DNA of 21,378 nt from UBA11524 sp964547515 (lineage in GTDB: Bacteria; Bacillota; Clostridia; Christensenellales; Aristaeellaceae), in assembly GCA_964547515.1 (NCBI GenBank), contig CAZJOA010000026.1, forward strand, positions 1 to 21,378. Direction: 5' to 3'. The translations under genes were made by a program, and so were the position numbers. The notes under the pieces are model-generated. The model was given only the letters and a program-made list of their open reading frames with translations, ran no database searches and was not told where the DNA came from. Shown piece by piece: positions 1-7,573 of the stretch (position 1 is its first letter; every line of letters begins with the position of its first letter).

Positions 1-144
1 TCGCCGCACCGTCCCCTTTGAGGTCTCGATGCAGCCGCCTCACCCATCCGCCCCCCGACATTTCGGAAAAAAGCATTGTAGAACGGTTGTGCAGCAGCTA
101 ACCCCGATGCAGAGGCATCATTCACCCGCCCAATCTCTCAGGGC

Positions 145-909
145 TCAGCGGTAGTCCTCAATGGTGGTCTCGCCCACCAGGGTCTTGATCTCGCTGACCT
201 CGGCGTAGGACGCGGCATCCACAAAGAGCTGGAAGCTCGCATGGGTCTTGAGCATCGTGCCGGGCACCTGGTTGGTCAGCTCGTTGGCCAGGGTCTCCTT
301 CACCGCCCAGGACTTCTCGGCATGGGGAACGGCGGAGATGATGTGCTCGCACTGCATGATCTGATACACGCTCATGCTGACGGCCTGCTTCGGCACATCG
401 TCGATGGTGGCGAACCAGCCCTCACCCACCTGCTGATTGCGGCAGGTGGTATCCAGGTTGACGATGAGGTAGGCGACCTGGGTGTCGAAGTCCGCCGGCG
501 GATCGTTGAAGGCGATGTGCGCGTTGCGGCCGATGCCGATCAGGCCGACATCGATCGGCGCTTTGCGCAGCTCCTCGGTCAGGGCAGCGATGCCCGCCTC
601 CGTGCCGTCCACAAAATGCGCCTGTCCCACGTTCGTCTTGGCGACAAAGCGCTCCTTGAGGTACTTGCGGAAGGACGCGATGTGCGTCTCGGGCAGGTCG
701 ACATACTCGTCCAGGTGGAACATCTCGACCTTGCTCCAGTCGATGTCCATCTTGACCAGATGCTCCAGGGTCTCAAACTGGGACGCGCCGGTGGACAGGA
801 TGATGCGGGCATGCCCCTTCTTCTCGATGGCCTCGCGGATGATCTTCGCGGACGCTTCCGCAGCGCGCAGACCCAGCTCGTCAGCCGTTTTGGAAATCAC
901 GATACGCAT
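145..909 (-). CDS. nagB: NagB-like glucosamine-6-phosphate deaminase/isomerase family protein
   Basis: This 254-residue cytoplasmic protein belongs to the NagB/6-phosphogluconolactonase fold. NagB converts glucosamine 6-phosphate to fructose 6-phosphate and ammonia. Visible motifs are a phosphate-binding loop STGAS (residues 39-43), HLDEY (65-69) with the expected catalytic Asp at 67, and GIGRNAHIAFNDP (125-137) with His131. In E. coli NagB the last motif carries Asp141, His143 and Glu148; here these positions are Asn129, His131 and Asp136, so the protein belongs to a divergent subfamily and its exact reaction is less sure. The length fits NagB (about 240-270). The start ATG follows AAGGAG at 8 bases. 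It is the last gene of the leftward operon, 33 bases after the Gfo/Idh/MocA gene. Pairing with nagA across the divergent promoter supports amino-sugar use. Beyond its stop, positions 1-144 show only a short GATGC/GCATC hairpin and no gene or clear terminator. Confidence 0.85.
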   Translation of the reverse strand: MRIVISKTADELGLRAAEASAKIIREAIEKKGHARIILSTGASQFETLEHLVKMDIDWSKVEMFHLDEYVDLPETHIASFRKYLKERFVAKTNVGQAHFVDGTEAGIAALTEELRKAPIDVGLIGIGRNAHIAFNDPPADFDTQVAYLIVNLDTTCRNQQVGEGWFATIDDVPKQAVSMSVYQIMQCEHIISAVPHAEKSWAVKETLANELTNQVPGTMLKTHASFQLFVDAASYAEVSEIKTLVGETTIEDYR

Positions 910-942
910 AATGTACGCTCCTTTTTCTGATCTGTATTGGGT

Positions 943-2187
943 TTATTTGCCTTCGGTGTTGATCTCGGGGTAGTATTCGCCCAGGAATTCGCCCAGGTAG
1001 ACCGCGCGATCCTGCGCCATGGACTTGTTCGCGGCGATGCCGATGCCGATGGACATTGCGCCGGCGCGGGTGTCCGCCATCTGGTGCAGCGGATCGTCGG
1101 TATAGCCCCGGAAGAGGTTATCCCGCAGCGCCGGGTCAGAGCCGCCATGTCCGCCGGGACGCTGCTTGACGCGCGTGCGGTCGTAGTTGATGCACTCGCC
1201 GTCCCGGTTGTAGAACTTCAGCGTCTCCTTGCCAAACGCCGTGTCGCCCTCCAGACGTCCCTCCGTGCCGTTGATGACCAGCTTCATGCACTCATAGGGG
1301 GAATGCGCCGTCAGGGAGTAGCTCATCACCGCGCCCTTCTTGTATTTCACGCTGACGGACACGCTGTCCTCAATGTCAATGACATCGGAGAAGAGGCAGC
1401 GGTCGCGGATGTAGCCGTCCACGTCCTCCACGTCCTTGTACATGGGGATCATCATGCCATTTTCCGCCTTGTCGATGTCCATATAGAACTCGCACTTGTC
1501 CTTCTCGGCGCAGGTGCGGCAGTTCTCCCCATGCGGACGGCGGTTGTCACCATAGAAGCGCCGCGTCCCGAAGGCATTGACCTTCACCGGCTCATCGTCG
1601 ATGATCCAGTTCACCAGGTCGAAATGGTGGGTGGCCTTATGGATGAGCAGCGATCCGGAATTGGCGCGGATGGAATGCCAGCGGCGGAAGTAATCCGCGC
1701 CGTGGGAGGTATCCAGCAGCCACTCGAAGTGGACGCTGAGCACATCGCCCACCAGCCCCTGGGAGACGAGCTCCTTCAGGCGGACATAGAAGGGCATGAA
1801 GCGGCAGTTGAACGTGACGGTGACCTTGTGGCCGGTGCGCTTCTCGGTCTCGATGATGCGGGCGCACATCACGTCGTCGGTGGTCATGGGCTTTTCGGTG
1901 ATGACATCGCAGCCGAATTCCAGCGCCTTGACGATGTACTGCTCATGGGCGCAGTCCTTGGTGGTCACGATGACCACATCGGGCTGATGATCCCGCAGCA
2001 TCTGATCGAAATCGGTGTAGACGGGGATCTCCTTGTTCAGGTATTCGCTGACGTAATGCGCGCGCTTGGGGTTGATGTCACACACGGCGCACAGCTCGGC
2101 GCAATCGCCGTATTCCCGCACGATCGGCACTGCATAGGAGAACGTGCCGCGCCAGCCCAGACCGACCTGCACATACTTTTTCATCAT
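943..2187 (-). CDS. Gfo/Idh/MocA family NAD(P)-dependent oxidoreductase with a cysteine cluster
   Basis: This is a 414-residue protein with an N-terminal Rossmann domain (VQVGLGWRG near residues 6-14) and the family signature EKP (98-100), whose Lys is normally catalytic. The C-terminal substrate domain has the segment IHKATHHFDLVNW (182-194), where a His is expected in the active site. Family members oxidise or reduce sugar hydroxyls with NAD(P), and some (GH109) are redox glycosidases. A small cysteine cluster, C223-x2-C226-x5-C232, lies in the C-terminal domain and could bind a metal. No signal peptide is seen, so it is cytoplasmic. It is the fifth gene of the leftward operon, 15 bases after the serine hydrolase. 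Two adjacent ATG codons (2187 and 2184) are possible starts; both sit behind GGAAG. The substrate cannot be read from the sequence. Confidence 0.88.
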   Translation of the reverse strand: MMKKYVQVGLGWRGTFSYAVPIVREYGDCAELCAVCDINPKRAHYVSEYLNKEIPVYTDFDQMLRDHQPDVVIVTTKDCAHEQYIVKALEFGCDVITEKPMTTDDVMCARIIETEKRTGHKVTVTFNCRFMPFYVRLKELVSQGLVGDVLSVHFEWLLDTSHGADYFRRWHSIRANSGSLLIHKATHHFDLVNWIIDDEPVKVNAFGTRRFYGDNRRPHGENCRTCAEKDKCEFYMDIDKAENGMMIPMYKDVEDVDGYIRDRCLFSDVIDIEDSVSVSVKYKKGAVMSYSLTAHSPYECMKLVINGTEGRLEGDTAFGKETLKFYNRDGECINYDRTRVKQRPGGHGGSDPALRDNLFRGYTDDPLHQMADTRAGAMSIGIGIAANKSMAQDRAVYLGEFLGEYYPEINTEGK

Positions 2188-2202
2188 GGATGCTTCCTTT
2201 CG

Positions 2203-3678
2203 TTATGCGTCCTGCACGGCATGCCCGGCGAGGTAGCCGCGCCAGTCGTTGAAGAAGTTCTCCGCCCAGCGCGTGGCGAAGATGGTCAGCGTGTCCTCCA
2301 CAAAGGTAAACTGTATCTTGATCGAACCCAGATAGTCGTCCACCGCGAAGACATTGCCGATGAGGGTGTTTTCCATATCCCATGCCGCCTGGGAGAGGCA
2401 GCGGTAATTCGTGTCCAGGATGTCGATGCGCTTGCCCGCGGCCTTCTCCGGGAAGGCGAATTCAGGCCCGTATTCCCCCAGATACAGCGGGAATGAGCCG
2501 ACTTCGCCGCGCTTCTCATACGTCAGCGTGCACGCCTCGGCGCTGAAATCCAGCCGCATCCACCGGAAGCCCCAGCGGTTGTCATCGAAGACATACTTCA
2601 CGCCATTGGCCTTCTCCGCCCAGGGAGAGGTCAGCGCGCCGTTCATCCTGGGCAGGTGCAGGACGGAGGCCTCCTTGAGGCGCTGCTGCATCTCGGGCGC
2701 TTCCGGCAGGGGCGCGTCTTTCAGGCTGCGCAGCACCGTGCGCAGCATGGATTCGCGGATGAAGTCCTCCGAATTGTTCAGCCCCTGCGCATCGGCGGTG
2801 GTGACGAAGACCAGGTCATACTTGTGGTACATGAAGCAATACTGGCTGCCCATGCCGTTGCAGGAGAAGCCGTCGTCGGGCTGAATCCAGAACTGGTAGC
2901 CATAGCCGTCGCGGCACATGCCCGAATCGGACACATAGGTGCTGATCTGCTTGGTGGTGGCCTCCAGCATGTATTCACGGCTGACCCACTGCTTGCCGTT
3001 CCATTCGCCGCGGTTGAGGCAGAACAGGCCGAAGCGTGCCAGGTCACGCGGCGTACACATGATGCCGCTGCCCGTCCAGGAGCGTCCGTCCGGCGACTGG
3101 ATGCACCAGATGTCCTTGGAAATGCCCAGTTCATCCAGCAGGGGGCGCATATAATCCAGCAGCGGCTTGCCGGTCAGCTTCTCCACAATGCCGCAGAGGA
3201 CAACGGTGGCATTGGTGTCATAATGGAAGACCGTGCCGGGCATCTGCTTGTAGGTATCATTATCGAAGAAACACTGCACCCAATCGGGGGTGTCCCATTC
3301 GTAGCATCCGGTTTCATTGAAGACAGCCATCATGAGCAGGTCGCGCACGGTGGCCTTGAGGATATAGGGTGAGGGGTTCTGGGGGACGTATTCGGGGAAG
3401 ATGTCCGCGACCTTGTCGTGCAGCGTCAGCCGCCCCTCGGTGATGAGCATGCCGATGGCCACGGAGGTGAAGCTCTTGCTGATGGAATACATGCGGTGCT
3501 TGCGCTCCGCATCAAAGGGGGCACAGTAGCCCTCCGCCGCCACCTTGCCATGACGCAGCACCAGGTAGCTGTGCAGCGGGATCCTGAAGGTCTTCATGTC
3601 CTCCAGGAAATCAAGGATCGCCTGGGTCGGAATGCCCAGCGATTCCGGGGTCGCATAGGTCAGGTTGCTTTCCGGCAT
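2203..3678 (-). CDS. Serine hydrolase, class C beta-lactamase / penicillin-binding protein-like family
   Basis: This is a 491-residue serine hydrolase of the beta-lactamase-like (S12) fold. The nucleophile motif SISK is at residues 65-68 (Ser65, Lys68). The second motif region reads FHYDTN (151-156) with Tyr153, and the third reads NGMGSQY (274-280) in place of the usual KTG or HxG. Residues from about 340 to the end form a separate, probably beta-rich C-terminal domain. There is no signal peptide or membrane segment, so it is not a cell-wall penicillin-binding protein. Acting inside the cell within a sugar operon, it is more likely an esterase or amidase on an imported sugar derivative (inference). 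The ATG at 3678 is chosen over one at 3747 because GGAGG lies 8 bases upstream and homology-like sequence begins here. A hairpin and possible promoter separate it from the binding-protein gene. Confidence 0.85.
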   Translation of the reverse strand: MPESNLTYATPESLGIPTQAILDFLEDMKTFRIPLHSYLVLRHGKVAAEGYCAPFDAERKHRMYSISKSFTSVAIGMLITEGRLTLHDKVADIFPEYVPQNPSPYILKATVRDLLMMAVFNETGCYEWDTPDWVQCFFDNDTYKQMPGTVFHYDTNATVVLCGIVEKLTGKPLLDYMRPLLDELGISKDIWCIQSPDGRSWTGSGIMCTPRDLARFGLFCLNRGEWNGKQWVSREYMLEATTKQISTYVSDSGMCRDGYGYQFWIQPDDGFSCNGMGSQYCFMYHKYDLVFVTTADAQGLNNSEDFIRESMLRTVLRSLKDAPLPEAPEMQQRLKEASVLHLPRMNGALTSPWAEKANGVKYVFDDNRWGFRWMRLDFSAEACTLTYEKRGEVGSFPLYLGEYGPEFAFPEKAAGKRIDILDTNYRCLSQAAWDMENTLIGNVFAVDDYLGSIKIQFTFVEDTLTIFATRWAENFFNDWRGYLAGHAVQDA

Positions 3679-3721
3679 GGTAGGAGCCTCCCACAAAAAT
3701 TCTTCATCGGGTCGGGCGGGG

Positions 3722-3769
3722 AAAAGAAGGGGGGCAGCTCGACGCAAGGATGCAATCGAACTGCCCCCC
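3722..3769 (-). terminator. Terminator-like hairpin between the solute-binding protein and serine hydrolase genes
   Basis: On the minus strand GGGGGGCAG (3769-3761) pairs with CTGCCCCCC (3737-3729), and TTCGA/TCGAG extends the stem with one mismatch. The minus strand then reads TTCTTTT. It lies about 68 bases after the binding-protein stop. Such hairpins often give partial termination or protect the upstream mRNA, so transporter transcripts exceed downstream enzyme transcripts. It may also act in the leader of a transcript starting at the nearby promoter candidate. Confidence 0.7.
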
Positions 3770-3782
3770 TGTGGGTCACTTG

Positions 3783-3811
3783 AGGTTAACGTTCTTTTAT
3801 GGATTTGTCAA
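3783..3811 (-). promoter_or_regulatory. Possible internal sigma-A-type promoter for the serine hydrolase gene
   Basis: Read on the minus strand, a perfect -35 TTGACA (3811-3806) is followed by a 17-base spacer and a poor -10 TAACCT (3788-3783). The predicted start would lie at about 3776, directly before the terminator-like hairpin, giving a leader of about 100 bases. The weak -10 makes this uncertain. Confidence 0.4.
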
Positions 3812-3836
3812 GAGAAATGGCGTTTCGCGTCGAAAA

Positions 3837-5342
3837 TCACTTGCCCAGGAAGGCATCCAGCTGACGCTGGCACTCTTCGACGACCTTGGCGATACCGGAG
3901 GCATCCAGCTTGTCGGAGAAGGCCTTCAGCTGACCCTCGATCTCGGACTCCTCGATCTTGCCATACTGGAGGTTGACATTGAACTCGTCGATGACGGCGG
4001 AGCAAGCGGCGACCTCGTTCTGCACGGGGGTAGGATCGAAGATGAAGCCCATGTTGCCGGCCTTGGCGTTGGCGTTGGCGGCAGCCAGCTTCTCCATGAA
4101 CTGCGCAGTGCCCTTATCGGCGGGAACCTTGCACTTCACCAGCGCGCCGAACTGAGCGCCGTACCAGTAGAAGTTGTTGTCGTTGTTCTCGTTGAGGGTG
4201 CCCTTCATGTTCAGGGTGCCATCCTCGTTGAGGGTCCAATGGGTGCCTTCCAGGCCGAAGCGCAGGGCGGTGGCCACGAACTCGTCAGAGTTGATGAGCT
4301 CCAGAGCCATCATGGCGCGCTCGGGGTTCTTGGAGGTGGCGGAGATGCAGTTCGCAGCCGCATGCAGGTAGGTGGTGCGGGCCACGTTGTACTTGTAGGG
4401 AACCATGGCAGACGCCCACTTCATGTTGATGGGGTCATCCGCATACTCGGCGCACTCGACCCAGCCAGAGCCGATGTCGCGCAGGGGGTAGTAGCAGCTG
4501 AACACGCGATCGGAGTCGAAGTACCACACGTCGCCCTCGTTGTAGAAGAGGCCGTCGGTGCGCATCTTGCCGATGGTGCGGCACATTTCCTTGTATTCCT
4601 CGGTCTGATAGACGGAGAACACCTCGGAGCCGTCAGCAGCGTAGGCGGCAAAGCCGGGAACGCCTTCAACGTTAGTGCCCAGGAGGCTGTTGATGCTGTC
4701 GTACTGCACCCAGGTCTGGATCTCGGGGTAGCTGCGGGTGATCGGCACGCCCTGCGCCTTCAGCTCGGGGTACTTGACGTCACGAGCCTCATAGGCCTCA
4801 TACAGGAAGGGCACCAGGGAGCGGTAGTCCACCACTTCCTCGGGGATCGCGATGCCGATCTCCTCCAGCAGGGTCTTGTTGAAGCGCGCGGAGTACATCT
4901 GGACGGAATCCTTCACGGAAGGAATGCCGTAGATCTTGCCGTTGACACGCATGGCGTTGAAGAAGTCTTCACCCACGATGGCAGCGGTCTCGGGCGCGTA
5001 CTGGAGCAGCTCGTCCATCTCAGCGAAAGCGCCCTTGGTGGCCCATTCCACATAGTTCAGGTTGGAGTTGACGTTCACGATGTCAACCTCCTGGCCGGAC
5101 ATGAGGATGGGGGTCATCTTGTCGCTGTACTCGGAGTTCGCGATGAAGTGGAAATTGATCTTGGCGTTGATCTTCTCGATCAGGTAGTTGTTGATGGCAT
5201 CCCACACCACCTGGTTGCCGGGCTGGGTGTCTTCGGAGACATACCAGTGCAGCTCCACATAGGGCAGCTCGTCAGCGGCGGCAAAGGACGCAAGGCTCAG
5301 CACCATGCACAGCGCCATGATCAGGGAGAGAATCTTACGCAT
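3837..5342 (-). CDS. Extracellular solute-binding protein of an LplA-type sugar ABC importer (DUF3502-type C-terminus)
   Basis: This 501-residue substrate-binding protein feeds sugars to the two permeases encoded just upstream. Residues 1-23 are a signal peptide (positive MRK, hydrophobic core, AAA before Asp24). The C-terminal part from about residue 432, with GFIFDPTPVQNEVAA, matches the DUF3502 region of LplA/LipO proteins. The only cysteine in the leader (Cys12) follows Leu and lies inside the hydrophobic core, so no normal lipobox is visible and cleavage by signal peptidase I is predicted. That is unusual for a Gram-positive binding protein. The ATG follows AGGAGG at 8 bases. A stable hairpin lies upstream in the leader and a terminator-like hairpin lies downstream, a layout that suits high expression of this gene. 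The ligand is probably an oligosaccharide or modified sugar, but it is not readable from the sequence. Confidence 0.93.
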   Translation of the reverse strand: MRKILSLIMALCMVLSLASFAAADELPYVELHWYVSEDTQPGNQVVWDAINNYLIEKINAKINFHFIANSEYSDKMTPILMSGQEVDIVNVNSNLNYVEWATKGAFAEMDELLQYAPETAAIVGEDFFNAMRVNGKIYGIPSVKDSVQMYSARFNKTLLEEIGIAIPEEVVDYRSLVPFLYEAYEARDVKYPELKAQGVPITRSYPEIQTWVQYDSINSLLGTNVEGVPGFAAYAADGSEVFSVYQTEEYKEMCRTIGKMRTDGLFYNEGDVWYFDSDRVFSCYYPLRDIGSGWVECAEYADDPINMKWASAMVPYKYNVARTTYLHAAANCISATSKNPERAMMALELINSDEFVATALRFGLEGTHWTLNEDGTLNMKGTLNENNDNNFYWYGAQFGALVKCKVPADKGTAQFMEKLAAANANAKAGNMGFIFDPTPVQNEVAACSAVIDEFNVNLQYGKIEESEIEGQLKAFSDKLDASGIAKVVEECQRQLDAFLGK

Positions 5343-5381
5343 AGACAGTTCCTCCTTTTATATTGGGGTTCACCTTTTTTC

Positions 5382-5407
5382 AAGCCACTCGACCCACAGA
5401 GCGGCTT
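5382..5407 (-). promoter_or_regulatory. 5' leader hairpin ahead of the solute-binding protein gene
   Basis: On the minus strand AAGCCGCTC (5407-5399) and GAGTGGCTT (5390-5382) form a 9-base-pair stem with one G-U pair and an 8-base loop. It is followed by GAAAAAAGG rather than T residues, so it is not a minus-strand terminator. Lying 40 bases before the start codon, it may stabilise the binding-protein mRNA after cleavage from the permease part. Confidence 0.5.
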
Positions 5408-5435
5408 AGAAATCAATCGGGAAGCGGGCAATTCA

Positions 5436-6380
5436 TCAGCCCTTGACAGAGCCGATGGTCAGACCCTGGATGAAATACCGCTGGAAGAAGGGGTACGCAA
5501 AGATGATCGGCACGGTGGACACCACCAGGATGGCCATTCGGGTCTGCTCGGTGGGCAGATTCATCAGCATGCGCTGACCATCGGGCGTGGACGCGAGGCT
5601 GGAGTTGTTCTTGATGAAGTCGATCTTCTGCTGGATGCGCGTCAGCATGGTCTGCACGGGCACGAGCTTGGGGTTGTCGATATACATCATGCCGGTGAAC
5701 CACTCGTTCCACTTGCCCACCAGCACGAACAGGCCGATGGTGGCCAGGCCGGCCTTCGACAGCGGCAGCACGATGGACGTGAACACGCGGAACTCACTCG
5801 CGCCGTCGATGGCGGCGGCATCGAACATCTCGATGGGGATGGTGGAGTTGATGAACGTGCGCAGGACGATGACGTTGAAGGCGTTCACCAGCCCCGGCAG
5901 CACCAGAATCCAGAACGTGTCGTACAGGTGGAGCACATTGACGTTGATGATGTAGGACGGCACAAGTCCGCCGGAGAAGAGCATGGTGATGAGGAGCATC
6001 ATCGAATAGAACCTCTTCGCCGGGAAGCGCTGCTGCGCCAGGACGAACGCCAATGCGGACATGACCAGCAGGGCGGCCACCGTCGTCACCGCCGTGGAGG
6101 CGATGGTGACGATGTACGAATCGATCAGCTGAGAGCCCGTTTTGAACAGGTTGATGTACGAATTGAAGGTGATGGCGGACGGGAAGAAGGAGAAGCCATT
6201 GAAGGCAAGGCTCTCGGAGGTGGAGATGGAGATCATGACCACCAGCACGATGGGCAGCACCGTCACCACCGCCAGAATGGTGAAGAACACGCTCAGGAGG
6301 GCATTGGTCAGCGGCTTCACGCGGTTGATCTTGGCAAAGGAATTATCGGTGATCTCTTTGGTTCGGGCTTTGCGCGCCAT
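5436..6380 (-). CDS. Sugar ABC transporter permease, LplC/YtcP (MalG-type)
   Basis: This 314-residue inner membrane permease has about six hydrophobic segments, the first at about residues 27-51. The cytoplasmic EAA loop reads DAAAIDGASEFRVF followed by TSIVLP (187-206); this loop contacts the ATPase. Together with the LplB-type permease it forms the transmembrane pair of a carbohydrate uptake (CUT1) importer. No ATPase gene is present nearby. In related Lpl-type systems a shared MsmX-type ATPase encoded elsewhere energises several importers, so the same is likely here. The gene starts 17 bases after the first permease, with GGGGGAG as ribosome binding site. The length is normal for the family. 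Confidence 0.94.
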   Translation of the reverse strand: MARKARTKEITDNSFAKINRVKPLTNALLSVFFTILAVVTVLPIVLVVMISISTSESLAFNGFSFFPSAITFNSYINLFKTGSQLIDSYIVTIASTAVTTVAALLVMSALAFVLAQQRFPAKRFYSMMLLITMLFSGGLVPSYIINVNVLHLYDTFWILVLPGLVNAFNVIVLRTFINSTIPIEMFDAAAIDGASEFRVFTSIVLPLSKAGLATIGLFVLVGKWNEWFTGMMYIDNPKLVPVQTMLTRIQQKIDFIKNNSSLASTPDGQRMLMNLPTEQTRMAILVVSTVPIIFAYPFFQRYFIQGLTIGSVKG

Positions 6381-6397
6381 GATATGCTCCCCCTTTC

Positions 6398-7363
6398 TCA
6401 GAACAGTGCGGATTCTTCATCGATCCGGCGCACGACCAGGTTCGCCGCGATCACCAGCACGAAGCCCACTGCGGACTGATACAGGTTCGCCGCGGCGGAC
6501 ATGCCCGTGTTCCCCAGCATCTTCAGCGCACGGTAGATGTAGGTGTCGATGACATCGGTGTATTCATACAGCGCGCCGTTGTTCTGCGTCACGTTGTAGA
6601 ACAGGCCGAAATCGCCGCGCATCAGGGAGCCGATGTTCAGGATCAGCATGATGACGATGATCTTCTTCAGGTGGGGCAGGGTGACATAACGCGCCTGCTG
6701 ATACTTGGTCGCGCCGTCGAGCACCGCCGCCTCATAGTATTCCTGCGAGATGCCGGATATGGATGCCACATACACGATCGAGCCGTAGCCGACACCCTTC
6801 CAGGCGTTGATGAGCACCAGCAGGAAGGGCCATATGGGCTTGTAGATATACCAATCGCGCGGTTTGCCGCCAAAGGCGATGATGACCTGATTCAGCAGGC
6901 CGCTCCGTCCGCCCTTGAGGAAGGCATACGCCACAATGGCGATGACAGCCATGGACAGGAAGTTCGGCATGATAATCATCGTTTGGAGCGTCTTGGCCAG
7001 CTTGCGGAAATACAGCTCGTTGAACAGGATGGCCAGAAGCACCGACAGCGAGGTGTTCACCGCGAGGAAGGCCACATTATACAAAACGGTGTTGCGGGTG
7101 ATGCGCCATGCGTCCGTGGTGGCAAAGAGGAACTCGAAGTTCTTGAAGCCGACCCACTGGCTGCCGAAAAAGCCGCCCTTCGCCGTATAATTCTGGAAGG
7201 CCAGCACCACGCCGAACATCGGCGCATACGAGAACAGGATCAGCAGGATCACCGCAGGGAGCGCCAGCAGATGCAGCTGCCAGTACTTCTTGAAGTGCAG
7301 CGCCACCCGTTCGGGCAGCGAGCGCTGCGGGCCGCGGTTCACCACAGGGGTCACGGTGGACAT
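6398..7363 (-). CDS. Sugar ABC transporter permease, LplB (MalF-type)
   Basis: This is a 321-residue inner membrane permease and the first gene of the leftward operon. Six hydrophobic segments are visible, starting at about residues 31-56. The EAA loop is at 211-230 (EAAVLDGATKYQQARYVTLP), with the conserved EAA, the G at position 7 of the loop and the terminal LP. It pairs with the LplC-type permease to form the channel of the importer. The ATG at 7363 is chosen over 7396 because GGAGG lies 9 bases upstream and the sequence between 7396 and 7363 is Arg/Cys-rich and unlike a permease N-terminus. A promoter with a 17-base spacer lies 55 bases upstream. Confidence 0.94.
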   Translation of the reverse strand: MSTVTPVVNRGPQRSLPERVALHFKKYWQLHLLALPAVILLILFSYAPMFGVVLAFQNYTAKGGFFGSQWVGFKNFEFLFATTDAWRITRNTVLYNVAFLAVNTSLSVLLAILFNELYFRKLAKTLQTMIIMPNFLSMAVIAIVAYAFLKGGRSGLLNQVIIAFGGKPRDWYIYKPIWPFLLVLINAWKGVGYGSIVYVASISGISQEYYEAAVLDGATKYQQARYVTLPHLKKIIVIMLILNIGSLMRGDFGLFYNVTQNNGALYEYTDVIDTYIYRALKMLGNTGMSAAANLYQSAVGFVLVIAANLVVRRIDEESALF

Positions 7364-7417
7364 GCGAACACACCTCCTACGCAAACAGGGTATCATATCT
7401 CATCGTTGTCTTTTTGT

Positions 7418-7446
7418 ACTATATCATAAACGATGCGAAAAAACAA
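7418..7446 (-). promoter_or_regulatory. Promoter of the leftward transport/catabolic operon
   Basis: On the minus strand -35 TTGTTT (7446-7441), a 17-base spacer and -10 TATAGT (7423-7418) make a good sigma-A-type promoter. The predicted leader to the ATG at 7363 is about 48 bases. It faces away from the plus-strand promoter at 7499-7527. Confidence 0.65.
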
Positions 7447-7455
7447 CCCCCTTTT

Positions 7456-7479
7456 TTGAGCAATTCGACCGGTTCTCAA
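7456..7479. promoter_or_regulatory. Short inverted repeat between the divergent promoters, possible operator
   Basis: TTGAG (7456-7460) and CTCAA (7475-7479) form an interrupted inverted repeat of 24 bases with ACCGGT inside. It lies between the two divergent -35 elements, where a shared regulator could bind. The arms are only 5 bases, so chance is possible. Confidence 0.25.
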
Positions 7480-7498
7480 CTTTTTTCTGCCTGAGCCG

Positions 7499-7527
7499 TT
7501 GTCTTTTGGGCAAAAGCCATGTATAAT
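7499..7527 (+). promoter_or_regulatory. Promoter of the rightward glycosidase/amino-sugar operon
   Basis: The -35 TTGTCT (7499-7504), a 17-base spacer and a perfect -10 TATAAT (7522-7527) form a clear sigma-A-type promoter. The predicted start at about 7534 gives a leader of about 40 bases to the ATG at 7574. Confidence 0.75.
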
Positions 7528-7573
7528 GACTTCAGACAAAAATCACCCGATATATATGAAGGAGATGCTGCCT

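Noticed and set aside
1..144. Terminator or gene fragment at the left edge
   Set aside because: The T6 run on the minus strand (near 66-71) has no proper stem directly before it, and no open frame resembles a known protein end.
5307..5309. Lipobox at Cys12 of the solute-binding protein
   Set aside because: The residue before the Cys is Leu and the Cys lies in the middle of the hydrophobic core, followed by a better type I cleavage site.
5343..5435. Riboswitch upstream of the binding-protein gene
   Set aside because: Only one simple 9-base-pair hairpin is present in a 93-base spacer; there is no recognisable aptamer or terminator switch.
3750..6479. Very long plus-strand open frame opposite the binding-protein and permease genes
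   Set aside because: It is antisense to three well-supported genes, is rich in His, Gly, Asp and Val in a way typical of reverse frames in GC-rich DNA, and matches no protein family I know.
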